Assembly (NCBI GenBank): GCA_039720395.1
Contig: CM077834.1
Span: forward strand, 3,554,607-3,618,606
DNA from: Liquidambar formosana
Lineage: Eukaryota; Streptophyta; Magnoliopsida; Saxifragales; Altingiaceae
Direction of reading: 5' to 3'
Length of the DNA stretch: 64,000 nucleotides
How positions within the stretch are numbered: position 1 is the first letter of the stretch; each line of letters starts with the position of its first letter. Positions 45,440-57,900 of this stretch are shown here, in pieces. The position numbers and the translations under genes were made by a program. The notes below the pieces were generated by a model. That model was not told the DNA's origin and made no database searches. It was given only the letters and a program-made list of their open reading frames with translations.

Positions 45440-45720
45440 CCTAAAGGTCTAGTAAGGGAGACAACAACAAATGAGTTAGTCAAAACATTTAACCAATGTG
45501 GGATGTGTTAATTTTCTAATATTTCCTTTCACGGGCAGGTCTAACAAGACAAAAACGGGTTTGTCACGTGGTTAATAAAGACAGACTCATGTTCTGTTAT
45601 CATGTTAAGTTTCCAACCTAAAATCCTAAGCTGATAAATGGAGGATCCAAACAGGTAGATAAAGTAATGTCAAAGTTTATAATTAACCAATGTAGGATGT
45701 GATATTTTTCCAAAATGATG
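45440..45720. mobile_element. Relic related to the Copia-1 5' leader
   Basis: GGTCTAACAAGACAAAAACGGG and TCACGTGGTTAATAAAGACAG-type sequence resemble the leader of the Copia element (53389-53450: GCCTAACAAAATAGAAACGG, TCACGTGGACAATAAAGATG). CCAATGTGGGATGTG-type repeats flank it. It looks like an old fragment of a related LTR element. No LTR pair is seen. Confidence 0.4.
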
Positions 45721-46799
45721 CACGTTTGGTAATAGTGTTCTTTGGTGTAATGGAAGACTGGACCTGAAATTTGGATGGATAGTGGTAGGACGTAGATGAC
45801 AATCCTTTTGACTGACAATCTTTCAAAACACTTGATCATATCGTATGGTGGAAGCTAAAACGGGTAGAAGACGGTGTGATTTTATTCTTCCATTGTATAA
45901 TTCAAGCGGCAGACGTGTTGAAAAGCACTTCCACCAGGGCAGTCCTTTCTCGTAAGTGGAATTCTTTTTCACACTTCCTCGGAAACATTTAAGATGAAAC
46001 TAATTCCCCAATACACTGACAAGACTATGGTGCACCCTTTGTAGATTAACCTCGAAGACATAAACTCAGCTTGTTGCTGACCCCAAAACCATAAGACTTG
46101 ACAAATTGCTCAGCTTTATTTTCTTATGGGGAAATTAACCAAAAGAACTTGATTTACTAAATGTTCTAGCGTTAAGTCCACTGACTTTTCTCTTCATGCG
46201 ACAGGTCCTTTCTCAACAAAAAAGACTACGTTTTTTATAGTTGCGGGGAATCACATTAACGTGAATACCATATTTGCCCTTTTTCACAGACATGGCAATA
46301 AATTAATGAGAGAGAGAAACGATTTCTGGATTTTCATCCGTCATGAAGGAGATCTTGTTAACGGTTCCCATATTTGGGATATCGCCCAATGATTTTTGCC
46401 TCCAATTCAAGTTTGAATTTGAAATTTGTTCATGGTCATCTTGCTTTGTGCTGGCTTGCTATGAAAGATTCCCAACATTGATCGCACATCGATCGTCGTC
46501 ATTGGGTAATTGTTCTCCATTCATGTTGATTCAAAACTTGAAAAACCAATCACCATCATCTGCCCCATTTGCCTGGCCACAATTTTAATTTCCCAACTTG
46601 TCATTTTTCTCTCCAAATTTAACACCACCGTCTTCCTTTTTTTTTCCACTTTCACAACTTTTGCATCAGCATCATGAAAAAGAAGACAAACTTGGTTTAA
46701 GTGCACGTATCAACCTATTCACAAAATAAAACAAAATTACATGTAACATATTCTGCCAAATACCCTTTATATTACAATGCATCAATTCTAACATTTTCC
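45721..46799. other. Intergenic DNA, no supported gene
   Basis: Short frames here have no recognisable domain. I see nothing else. Confidence 0.5.
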
Positions 46800-47180
46800 C
46801 GGAAACAGTTACCTGCATAGTAGTTACATCATTCAAGCAATCGCGTAACATTTTGAACGCATAGTAGTTACATCACTCTGCATACCATATTTATGTAACA
46901 GTTTAAACCTCATTACAGTTACATCACTGAAGCATACCATATTCGTGTGTCCTCATAAACTAGTTACATCATGATGTATTTGTGTCACCACTTGATCACG
47001 TAACAGTTACATCGTGCAACACTTTTCCCATGTTGCCCTGTTTCCTCTACTTGTTATTTTCTGTAGAGTTTGTTTGAGTTGGCTACCAAGCTTGATTTCT
47101 AGGATCTAAGTGGTTTGATGGAGCCTTGTTGCTTTGAAATAAAGATTAACTATATTAGCCTAGTTACATCTTGCACAAGC
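46800..47180. repeat. Diffuse AGTTACATCA repeats
   Basis: The decamer (A/C)TAGTTACATCA or CAGTTACATC(A/G) occurs about six times between 46815 and 47170, often near GCATACCATATT and GTAACA. Spacing is irregular (roughly 30-60 bp). This may be a decayed satellite or the remains of a transposon end. Confidence 0.5.
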
Positions 47181-47284
47181 CCATTGCTAAACAATGTCTT
47201 TAGCTGCACTAATATGACTGCATTATGTATTTAGTAAATCCAACTTCTGGCTCACCTTGACTATAGATCACTGAAGTTCAAGAT

Positions 47285-47440
47285 AAGACTCTTCTTTTTT
47301 CTTTTCTTTGATAAGGTAAAAAAATTATTAAAAAAAGGGAAAAGCAAGGGGCACACCCTTGTACACGCAAGGTATACAAGAAGAAAGACCTAATCAAACC
47401 AGTTTCAAAACGGTTGTTGTTGTGTTTCGAACCGATTTCG
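47285..47440 (-). mobile_element. Probable LINE 3' end (5'-truncated insertion)
   Basis: On the minus strand: GTATACCTTGCGTGTACAAG, GGTGTGCCCCTTGC, TTTTTTTAATAATTTTTTTACC, TTATCAAAGAAAAG. This resembles the 3' untranslated end of plant L1-type LINEs, which often read TACAAGGG..GCCCCTTG...TACCTATCAAAA. No coding part remains. Confidence 0.45.
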
Positions 47441-48708
47441 AAACGGACTAAACAATGACACGTTTGTGGGTTGATTTCACCTTCGGCTATGGCTTCTCTT
47501 CCCTCCGATATAGACGAAATCTCGATGAGATAATGGGAGATCATGTTATTTTTGTTGAAAATACAGTTACGGATTAGCCGAAAATTCATAAAATATTATG
47601 TGGGAGATCTCAACTGGATTGCGAGCGTTAACTTCATTCTGTGTTTGACGGGAAAGAGATATTTGATGTTTTGGGCAGAGCTGTGGTATATTAGAAGGGG
47701 CTTTTTTGTCATCTTATAAAAATGTGTACTTACAACTAGAAAAGTTTTAGTCACAGGACCTATGGCTGCACAATTCCATATAATTGGACTGGAGCCCAAA
47801 TGCCCCTTTTCTTATTTACCTTAGAAGCTTCAAAACGTGTCTAACTTGCTTGAAATTGCTCTGCTTTATTTACTTATTTACTTCCATGGAACATTCTTGC
47901 TGTTCTTGACCTTCATTCCAACTTGCTTCAAGGGCCACTTCCACTTCTACCGTGTTCCCTGATTATGCTTTCAATCTCAAATAATAAATTGACCGGAAAG
48001 ATCCCTTCCTAGATTCGCAATCTCAGTTTCCTTCAAAATCTTGATTTGTCTAATAATAGCTTGAGTGGCATAATTCCAGAGTGTTTGGGAAACTTAAGCA
48101 TAACTCTTTCAGTGTTGGATTTGCGGATGAATAGTTTTCATGGCAGTACTGTCCCTGAAATGTTTGTAGAAAGAAATATCTTGAGAAATCTTGACTTGAA
48201 TGGCAATCAATTAGAAGGACCAGTACCACAATCTTTAATCAATTATACATACTTGGAAATCCTAGACCTCAGAGACAACAAAATACACGATACATTCCCT
48301 AATTGGTTGGATACTCTTCTAGAGTTACGAGTTCTTGTCCTACGTTCAAATAGATTTTACAATCTCATAGGCAATTCCAAGACCCAGTTTCCCTTCCCCA
48401 AGTTACGGATTATCGACTTATCTTACAATGAGTTCACTGGGCTCTTGCCCACAAAAGATTTCCAAAATTTGAAAGCTATGATGGATGCGAATGAAGAGAA
48501 AACTGAACGAGGCTACATGGGAGAAAAAAAGTATTATTACATGAAAGGGATAAAGTATTATCAATATTCCCTGAGGGTGACAATGAAAGGGTTGGAGTAT
48601 GAACTAGTGAAAATCCTAACCACCTTCACAGCCATTGATTTGTCCAACAATAAATTCCAGGGAGAGATTCCAAAGTTCATCAGAAATCTTATTTCACTTC
48701 GAGTCCTC

Positions 48709-48994
48709 TAACAAAGTATTAAGGAAGACTAATCTCTCTTAAATTGAGAGTTGGCTGGTGCTGCATATATATAGAGTATTCTCCAACGGTACAATATCTT
48801 TACATAGAAAGTCAACTATTCTAAGCACAATTTATGCAATTAAATATTTACAGTATCAATCCTATATGTATTCAAGGCATGAGTCATGTGATTGTGTCTG
48901 GTAAGATTTCCTGCATCCACATGATTTTGATTTGGTGTTGCATGTCTCACAATAATTGCTATGCACCTTTTGTGGTAGACTAAAGTCTTCATTA
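48709..48994 (-). repeat. Copia-1 3' LTR
   Basis: 286 bp, the same length as 53485-53770. About seven differences from the other LTR cluster in the first 150 bp (plus-strand order); the remainder is identical. Confidence 0.95.
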
Positions 48995-51900
48995 CTCCTC
49001 CTCAAACTGGACTGGGGGCATGGCCACAGACCGAGTTTGGTACATAGATCTCGAAAAACGTCTCGCGGAAGAGGCTTTGTAAAGATGTCAGCAAGTTGTT
49101 GATGAGATGAAACAAATCGAGTAATTAGCGAACCAAGAGCCACTTTTTCGCGTACAAAATGATAATCTAATTCAATGTGTTTAGTCCGTGCATGAAAGAC
49201 CGGATTCATAGTCATGTATAGAGCATTAATATTGTCACAAAATAGGGCCGCCGGGTTAGATAAAGAAACTCCAAGATCGCGAAGCAAAAAGGAAAGCCAC
49301 GTTAATTCAGCAGCTGTAGAAGCCATGGCCTGGTATTCTGCCTCGGTACTGGAACATGCAACAGTTAGTTGTTTCTTAGTACTTCAAGATAAACAATTAG
49401 AACCAAGAAATGTGCAAAACCCAGTAGTGGATCGTCTAGTAGTTGGGCAACCAGCCCAATTAGCATCGAAGAAAGCGTAGAGATCTAGTGAACTATTATA
49501 AAGAATACGAAAACCCAACTCCATAATACCCTTTACATAGCGCAAGATACGTTTCAATGCTTAATAGTTAGCGATGGTGGGCTGATGCATATGCTGACAT
49601 ATGGTATTGATGGCAAAGGAAAGGTCAGGTCTAGTCATCATCAAATATTGTAAAGCTCCTGCAAGGCTTCGATAATGAGATGGATCAGCATACCAGTTTT
49701 CATTAGACACTTGAGTGGACTTGGTTGCCATTGGTGTAGCAATTGGTTTACATGATTCCATTTCGACACGGTGTAAGAGATCATGAGCATATTTGACTTG
49801 TGAAAGAAAGAAACCTCCAATGAAAGGATGAACTTCAATGCCTAAAAAATAGTGAATGGGACCAAGATCTTTCATAGCAAAGTTTTGACTCAAGGTTCCT
49901 ACTAATGAGTCCAGTAAGCTAAGTGAATCACCTGTCAAAATAATATCATTTACATAAAGCAATAAAATAAGAATACCATTAGTTGCTTTGTTAACAAAAA
50001 GAGATGAATCCACTGAGCTACAAAGAAAACCAAGACCCAATAAAAATGAGCTAAATTTATCAAACCAAGCCCGAGATGCTTGTTTGAGCCCATATAAAGC
50101 TCGCTTCAATCAACAAACATGAGTTGGTCTAGTAGCATCCACAAATCCCGGCGGTTGTTCCATAAAAACTGATTCATTGAGATCGCCATGTAAGAAAGCA
50201 TTTTTAACATCCAATTGTTTAATGGGCCACCCATGAACCGTAGCAATAGTAAGAATTGTGCGAATGGTGCCTGGTTTAATGATCGGACTAAAAGTTTCAA
50301 GAAAATCAATACCGTCTTGTTGCGCGTAGCCTTTAGCCACAAGTCGGGTTTTGAGACGTTCTAAACTACTATTAGATTAGAGCTTAGTCTTGAAAACCCA
50401 ACGACATCCCATAATGTTCATATTCTCGGGGCACGACACTAATTCCCAAGTATCATTATCTGTGAGTGCCTTAAGTTCTTCTTGCATAGCTGCTAGCCAC
50501 CCCGAATGTTTCAAGGCTGAATGAATTGTTTTGGGTTCACAAGGAATGGAAGAATGATTTGAAAAGGTAAGGGCATATTTGGGATTTGGTTTGATAACAC
50601 CATTTTTAGCACGGGTAATCATAAGGTGACGGTTAGAAGGAGGTGGAGAATCATGAATTAGAGATTCACTAGACTCATGGGAAGAAACACATGTGGTAGG
50701 GTGTAGGAGTGGGCACAAGGGTTCAAGACAAGAGGGTGATGTGGAAGATTGTTCCATAGGATGTATGTGGTCAATACAAGGAACTAAACCATTTGTAGGA
50801 GGTAAAAGAGGTGCAATATAAACCTGGGAAGCATTAGAATTTTGAGTGGCATCAGCCGTATTATCAATGTCCAGAGGGGTAGGGGTCGGTTGGGAAGGGT
50901 GTAAACCGTTGCTATTGGACATCATGGTTGGGGGAACTATTTTAGGATGATCAGGACATTCATCCTCACTGTTATGAGTTGCAATTTCATTCCAATTACT
51001 AAATGTTGAAATCTCCCCATCATTTTGTGCCACAAATAAATCTCTAGGTTTTTTTATAAGGAAGTAAAGTTTCATGAAACACAACATGACGAGAAATATA
51101 AACACGCCTAGTTAGAGGATAAAGGCACTTATAAGCCTTATACTTTTCACTATAGCCCAAGAAAACACATGGCAAGGACCGAGGATCAAATTTATTTGCA
51201 GCATAATTGCGTAGGCATGGAAAACATCGACTACCAAAAACTCGTAAATCAGAATAATCTGGATCTTTACCATATAATAAATAAAAAGGGCATTTCATTT
51301 TCAGTTTCTCAGATGGAGTACGATTGATAAGAAAAATTGATGTAAGAAAAGCTTCCACCCAATATTTTTTAGGTAAACCAGCATGAAAAAGTAATGCCAA
51401 ACCATGTTCAACAACATGTCGATGTTTTCTTTCAACAACTCCATTTTGTTCGGGTGTTCCTAGACATGAAGAGTGATGAATCATACCATTATTAGATAAG
51501 TAATTTAAAAATTCATTTTTTGAAAATTCACCTCCGCCATCATATTTAAAATTTCGTATTTGCTTTGAGATTTGGCGATACACCATTTTGGTAAAATCCA
51601 TAAAGCATCAAGTAAAATCTGATTTTTGTCTCAGTGGATAAATCCAAGCATACCGAGTAAAATCATCCACAAATAAAGTAAAGTATTGAAAATGTTGAAC
51701 TGAGCGAACTGGGACTGGCCCCCACAAATCACAATGGATTTTATCAAATGGTTCCAAAGACACACTTTAAGAAACAAGAAAAGGCAACTTTGAACTTTTA
51801 CTCATTTCACAACTAGTGCAAATAAAAGGTTTCTTATTCCAATCTTGAACTTTTATAAAGTTCTTATTACTAAGAAAACTCACAACCTTAGCTTGCGGAT

Positions 51901-53368
51901 AACCAAGTCTTTGGTGCCAAATTTCTTTAGAAGTTGAACGAAATCTAGTAGAGTAAAATGCTTCCTCCCCAACGTTAGTCATCGCATAAAGATTACCTTT
52001 CCTACTCCTCCTGGCCATTATCTGTTTTGTCCTCAGATCCTTAATAACAAAACCATGTGATGAGAACTCAAAATAACATGGAAAATCTGAGGTGAGTTGA
52101 GATACAGATATTAAATTTTTTCTCATATTGGGGACAACTAAGACATCATTCAATTTAATATAATTATGCTTTGTAGAAAGATAGGTAGCACCAACATGAG
52201 TAATTTTCAATTTTTCTCCATTTCCTACCATAACACAATCACTACCAGTATAAAGAGTAAGATTTTGGAGTTTACCTTTGTTACCTGTCATGTGAGATGT
52301 TGCTCCAGTGTCAGGAAGCCAATCATTCTCTTGAGGAGGGTTTGAAATGGTTAAGGCGGCCAAGGCTTTTGGTGCATCATTTGATTGGAATGCATGATTA
52401 AACCGGTTGAAACAGTGAAGAGCATTATGCCTGTGTTTTTTGCAAATCTAACACATAATGGTGTCTTTAGAGGCTCGAGAATTTTGAGATCCGTGGGCTT
52501 GAGTGCCAGATCTATGGTCATTTTGATCATTTGGACTGCCATAATTGTTAGAAAATTTCCTTGAACCACCTTGAAAACCTGTTGGAGCAAATCCCTCACC
52601 TTTGGAAGAGAAACCTTGATTGGGGCCATTGTATCTACCGCCTTTCTTATTGAAAGACTGATTTCCACTAGTATTTTGCCCAAAAAAGGCCATAGTGAGA
52701 GATATTTCCATGCTGAGTGTACTTTTGTTGCGAAGTTCAAAGCTTTGCAACAATGGTACAAGATCATTGAAACAGGGAATTGGTGGTTTTAACATAGAAG
52801 TTGCAAATGTCTCATATTTTGGTCCAAGTCCATGAAGAAGTTTAATAACCTTAAAATTATCAGAAACGGGTTTACTGATTGCACTTAACTCATCACAAAT
52901 ACCATTGAAAAGGTAGAAATACTCTAATAAAGTTCGAGTGTCCTTGCTCAAGTCTTGAAGCTGTTGTGTCAAATCAAACTCTCGTGTCTGAGAATTTTGA
53001 GCGAAAGAAGCAGAGAGTGCTTCCCATACATCTCGCGCCATCACGAGTCCAACTACCAACCCCAATACTTCTTCAGACAATGTGCTGGTAATCCAAGCCT
53101 TAACAAGTCTGTTCATTTTAGTCCAAGCATGAAAATCTGGGTTGGGAATCATTCCCTTCCCCTCACCAGATTCAATTTCACGGTTGGGTTCCGATTTATC
53201 TCCGTTGATAAAGCCCACAACATCTTGGCTTTCAATCAAGGAGAATATTTCAGTCTTCCACAGAAGATAATTAATTTGAGTCAAACAAAGCGAAACAAAA
53301 TTCGCAACGTTGATATAAGAAGGATACGGGTACCGAGTATTGGTGGCTGAGGATGATGAGGCAGCCAT
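48862..53368 (-). pseudogene. Copia-1 gag-pol, broken by stops and one frameshift
   Basis: Gag starts at 53368 (MAASSSSATNTRYPYPSYIN). The zinc knuckle holds a TAG between its first two cysteines (near 52446). Protease has DTGATSHMT (near 52310). Integrase (to 51044) has VDDFTRYAW and PEQNGVVERKHR but is interrupted at about 51767 and 51602. A frameshift at an A-run near 51055 moves to the RT frame, which has stops at 50377, 50107 and 49559. The RT active site reads YVNDI instead of YVDD, and the RNase H block reads DANWAG instead of DADWAG. C-terminal RNase H (TKHIELDYHFVREKV, ADIFTKPL) ends near 48865. It cannot make an active polyprotein. Most changes are C-to-T or G-to-A. Confidence 0.9.
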
Positions 53369-53472
53369 TGAAAAACACTCCCCCTCACGTGTAGGCCTAA
53401 CAAAATAGAAACGGGCCTATCACGTGGACAATAAAGATGGGCTCACGAGCGAAACGGGCTCAGGAACGACAT

Positions 53473-53484
53473 TCTCTGATACCA
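53473..53484 (-). other. Copia-1 primer-binding site
   Basis: TGGTATCAGAGA on the minus strand, immediately inside the 5' LTR, complementary to the 3' end of initiator tRNA-Met. Confidence 0.88.
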
Positions 53485-53770
53485 TAACAAAGTATTAAGG
53501 AAGACCAATCTCTCTTAAATTGAGAGTTGGCTGGTACTGCATATATACAGAGCATTCTCCAACGGTACAATATCTTTACATGGAAAGTCAACTATTCTAA
53601 GCACAATTTATGCAATTAAATATTTCAAGTATCAATCCTATATGTATTCAAGGCATGAGTCATGTGATTGTGTCTGGTAAGATTTCCTGCATCCACATGA
53701 TTTTGATTTGGTGTTGCATGTCTCACAATAATTGCTATGCACCTTTTGTGGTAGACTAAAGTCTTCATTA
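53485..53770 (-). repeat. Copia-1 5' LTR
   Basis: 286 bp; its inner edge touches the primer-binding site and its outer edge the TCCTC target duplication. Promoter and poly-A signals should lie here, but no clear TATA box is obvious. Confidence 0.95.
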
Positions 53771-53830
53771 TCCTCAATCTTTCTCATAATTGCCTTACAG
53801 GAAAAATTCCATCATCATTAGGGAACTTGA

Positions 53831-54431
53831 TGTTGACCCCAAGGTTATATAACCAAGGGCATATCCGAGATTTTGATTATAACAAAGGATCGATGTTAGT
53901 ACTAATGGTTTATTTGTCAAAATTATAATCAAAGCTAGGTACTCGAGCATATGGATCCAAATGAAGCACAAAGGTATATCCATACCATGGAACTCAAAGC
54001 ACACATGATATCAAGGATAATCAAACGTAAAAGCATACGAGCATAGAAAGCATGCAAAAGACCTACAAACACTCAAGACCAAGCTAGCATCGTCAATGAA
54101 GATACTTAAATAGCTATGAGTGAGGTTTTAGGTTCTTCATGTACTTGATTGCTCAAATGATCACTCCATTGACCTAGATGGACCTTAGGATCCTTGGGTA
54201 AACTTAATTCATCACTTGAACAAGGCCTGAGTTGACACAAATGAACTTGATCAATTTATACTTGTGATATAATCATTATAAGTTCATTTCTGCCCAAATC
54301 AGTCGACTCATTCTTGAGTCAGTCGACTCATTTGAGCAGAAGAGGTCCCCTGCTCCTGCCTTGTGATTCTGCTTAAATCAGTCCACTGAATTCCCAATTC
54401 AGTCGACTGATTTAGCAAATCAGTCGACTGA
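53831..54431 (+). repeat. Copia-2 left LTR and palindrome-bearing segment
   Basis: Starts TGTTGACCCC. Its right border cannot be set because the primer-binding site is missing. It contains TCAGTCGACTCA/TCAGTCGACTGA palindromes at 54298-54431. The flanking left sequence CTTGA is the candidate target site; the matching right copy would lie outside the window. Confidence 0.75.
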
Positions 54432-54918
54432 ATTGAAAAAGAACATCTCATCTCTTCAAGAAGAACTAAATGCTTTGAAAAATGAAAATTTAGAGTTAAA
54501 AGACAAGATAGACTCACCCCCTACCATCTCTCAATCTAGTCTTGAAAGTGAAAATACTTCATTGAAAGAAAAGATTGAAGATTTGACTAATACCTTGGCC
54601 AAGTTTACCAATGGAAGGGATAACTTGGATAAGATACTAACTAGTCAAAGATGGTGTTTTGATAAGGTCGGAATTGGTTACCAAGAAAATGTTAAACAAA
54701 AATCTTACATTAACTTCTTTCCTAAGCCTAATGTCTCTAGCACACCTAAAATCTCATGCACTTATTGTAAGAAGAAGGGACATAATATCCACACTTGCAA
54801 CATGAGAAAGAGACCTAAAAGTCTCACCAAGAAGGTGTGGGTAGTTAAGGGAACCTCACCTCCTATGGCTAACCCCTATAGACCCAAGAAAGTATGGGTA
54901 CCAAAGAGAGTTAATTGA
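54367..54918 (+). CDS. Copia-2 gag, C-terminal part only
   Basis: The frame is open from 54367 but its first codons read through the TCAGTCGACTGA palindromes, so the true start is lost. From 54433 it encodes a coiled-coil stretch (ISSLQEELNALKNENLELKD, then SLKEKIEDLTNTLAKF) and the zinc knuckle CTYCKKKGHNIHTC (CX2CX4HX4C, near 54760-54800). It ends with a basic Lys/Trp-rich tail. Gag normally forms the particle core and binds RNA; the knuckle and coiled coil survive but the N-terminal assembly domain does not. Pol follows 16 nt later in another frame. Confidence 0.82.
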   Translation, partial: FCLNQSTEFPIQSTDLANQSTELKKNISSLQEELNALKNENLELKDKIDSPPTISQSSLESENTSLKEKIEDLTNTLAKFTNGRDNLDKILTSQRWCFDKVGIGYQENVKQKSYINFFPKPNVSSTPKISCTYCKKKGHNIHTCNMRKRPKSLTKKVWVVKGTSPPMANPYRPKKVWVPKRVN

Positions 54919-54934
54919 ACTTGTGTAGGTATGC

Positions 54935-57900
54935 TTGAAGTCATCAAGCAATGAGAAATGGTTTCTTGATAGTGGTTGCTCAAGGCATATGACAGGTGAT
55001 AGATCTAAGTTCGTCTCTTTGAAGCCCAAGGACGGCGACTACGTGACATTTGGAGACAATGCCAAAGGTAAGATAATTGGCATTGGTAAGGTTGGTAAGA
55101 ATTCCTCACTTTGTGTTGAAAATGTTTTATTAGTTGATGGTTTAAAGCATAATCTCCTTAGTATTAGTCAATTATGTGATAAAGGTCATAGAGTTACTTT
55201 TAAATCCGATAAATGCATAATTGAGGATGAACATAAGACCCTATTTGTTGCATATAGGATTGGTAACATCTATGCTATAGAGTTTGAAGAAATCGCATTA
55301 CAAAATGTACATTGCTTCTCCGCTTTAAATGAAAATCATTGGTTATGGCATAGAAGACTTGGACATGCTAGCATGGATTTAATTTCAAAATTATCTAGGC
55401 ATGAACTTGTAAGAGATTTACCAAAAGCAAAGTTTTCAAAAGATGGAGTTTGTAGTGCATGCCAATTTGGAAAACAAACCAAGTCTTCTTTTAAATCAAA
55501 GCCTCATATTTCAACTACTAGACCTTTACAACTCATTCATATGGATTTATTTGGACCTATTGCTATTGCAAGTCTTGGAGGGAAGCATTATGCATTTGTA
55601 ATTGTTGATGACTACTCTAGATATACATGGGTGTTCTTCCTTGCACATAAAAATGAGACTCATGCTACATTTGTTACATATTGTAGAAGAGTCCAAAATG
55701 AGAAAGGCTATACCATTACACATGTTAGGAGTGATAGGGGGAGCGAATTTGTCAATAAGGATATTGTACAATTTTGTGATGAGAATGGTTTTGGTCACAA
55801 TTTCTCCGCTCCTAGAACACCTCAACAAAATGGTGTGGTTGAAAGAAAAAATAGAACACTTGAGGAAATGTCTAGAACCATGCTAAATGAACACTCTTTA
55901 CCTCAATATTTTTGGGCCGAGGCCGTTAATACTGCATGCTATGTAATGAATAGAGTTCTATTAAGATCTAAACTTGGTAAAACTCCTTATGAACTATGGA
56001 ATGATAAGAAACCTAACATAGGTTACTTTAAAGTTTTTGGTTGTAAATGCTTTATATTGAATGGTAGAGATAAACTTTCCAAATTTGATTCTAAATCCGA
56101 TGAAGGTGTGTTTCTTGGCTATTCCATGAAGAGTAAAGCATATAGGGTGTTTAACAAGAGAACTTTAACCGTTCAAGAATCAATGCATGTTGTATTTGAT
56201 GAAACTAACCCTCTTGCACCCAAGAGATATGTGAATGATGATGATGATGATATAGGTACAAGCTTGCAAGAACAAGTTGAAACCTTGAGTCTAAATGATA
56301 AAGAAGATCCACTAGACAAAGGGAAAGAAAATGAAGAAGATGAAGTTATTGAAGACAAGAAACCGGAAGAAGAAGTTGAAGTTGAAAATGCTCCACTCCA
56401 TCCGGATGTTACTAAGACTTGGAAATTTGTGAGGAATCATCCTAAAGATCAAATCTTAGGTGAACCCTCACGTGGGGTAAGAACTCACTCTTCCATGAGA
56501 AATTTATGTGATCATCTTGCTTTCCTATCTCAAATTGAACCTAAAAACATAAATGAAGCTAAAAATGATGAGTCATGGGTCCTTGCTATGCAAGAAGAAC
56601 TCAATCAATTTGAAAGGAACAAGGTTTGGACCTTGGTACCTAGACCATATGACCATGGAGTAATTGGAACTAAATGGGTATTTAGAAACAAAAAGGATGA
56701 ATCCGGAGTTGTTACTAGAAACAAGGCACGTCTTGTAGCCCAAGGTTATAATCAACAAGAAGGCATAGATTATGATGAAACCTATGCTCCGGTAGCTAGA
56801 CTTGAAACCATAAGGATGTTACTTGCATATGCATGTCATAAAGATTTCAAGTTGTTTCAAATGGATGTCAAAAGTGCATTTTTAAATGGTTTCATAGAAG
56901 AAGAAGTTTATGTTGAACAACCTCCCGGTTTTGAAAGTCATGAATTTCCAAATCATGTTTTTAAACTAAGAAAAGCTTTATATGGTTTGAAACAAGCTCC
57001 TAGAGCTTGGTATGAAAGACTTAGTGGATTTTTACTCAAAAATGGTTTTAAGAGAGGAAAACTTGACACCACACTTTTTATTAAAACCATTGATAATGAT
57101 ATGCTTTTAGTTCAAATCTATGTTGATGATATCATTTTTGGATCCACTAATGAGAATCTTTGCAAAGAATTTTCTAAGATTATGCAGGAAGAATTTGAGA
57201 TGAGCATGATGGGAGAATTGACATTCTTCCTTGGACTTCAAATCAAACAAACAAAGGAAGGAACTTTCATCAATCAATCTAAATATGTCAAAGATCTACT
57301 CAAAAAGTACGGATTAGAAGATGGTAGAGAGTTTTCTACTCCAATGAGCACTTCCATCAAAATTGACAAGGATGAAAAGGATAAAAATGTTGATCAAAAG
57401 AAATATAGAGGTATGATTGGAAGTTTACTTTATTTAACCGCAAGTAGACCCGATATCATGTTTAGTGTTTGCTTATGTGCTAGATTTCAATCATGTCCTA
57501 AAGAATCTCACATGCTTGCCGTTAAGCGTATTTTTAAATACTTAAGTGGCTCAATTAACCTTGGATTATGGTTTCCTAAGTATACCTCTTTTGATATGCT
57601 TAGTTATTCCGATGCGGACTTTGCCGGTGGCAAAGATGACCGCAAGAGCACTAGTGGGACTTGCCATTTCCTAGGACATTCACTAGTATCTTGGTTTAGT
57701 AAGAAACAAACATCGGTTGCACTCTCAATCACCGAGGCTGAGTACATTGTAGCCGGTAGTTGTTGTGCACAAGTGTTGTACATGAAACAATAACTTGAGG
57801 ACTATGGACTTCACTTTGACCACATTCCCATCAAATGTGATAATACTAGTGCTATCAATTTGACCAAGAACCCCATACAACACTCACGGACCAAGCACAT

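Larger units (their letters stand above)
48709..53770 (-). mobile_element. Copia LTR retrotransposon 1, structurally complete
   Basis: 5062 bp, with two 286-bp LTRs (48709-48994 and 53485-53770) about 97.5% identical and a 5-bp target duplication TCCTC (48704-48708 and 53771-53775). On the minus strand the primer-binding site TGGTATCAGAGA (tRNA-iMet type, 53484-53473) directly follows the 5' LTR, and a polypurine tract GTTTGAGGAGGAG precedes the 3' LTR (49007-48995). The gene order gag-protease-integrase-RT-RNase H is Copia. The LTRs begin TAATGAAG and end CTTTGTTA instead of TG/CA, unusual but confirmed by the target duplication. Confidence 0.95.
47897..53830 (+). pseudogene. RLP C-terminal fragment (RLP-C) split by two Copia insertions
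   Basis: 47897-48708 matches RLP-A from about codon 710: LRRs, island (YSLRVTMKGLEYELVKIL, with extra residues YYYMKGIKYYQ) and the start of the last LRR block. An in-frame TAG lies at 48010-48012. The frame stops at GAGTCCTC, resumes at 53776 (AATCTTTCTCATAATTGCCT) and runs 55 bp to 53830, where a second element begins. The N-terminal half, membrane helix and tail are absent from the window. It is a non-functional remnant of one tandem unit. Confidence 0.9.
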
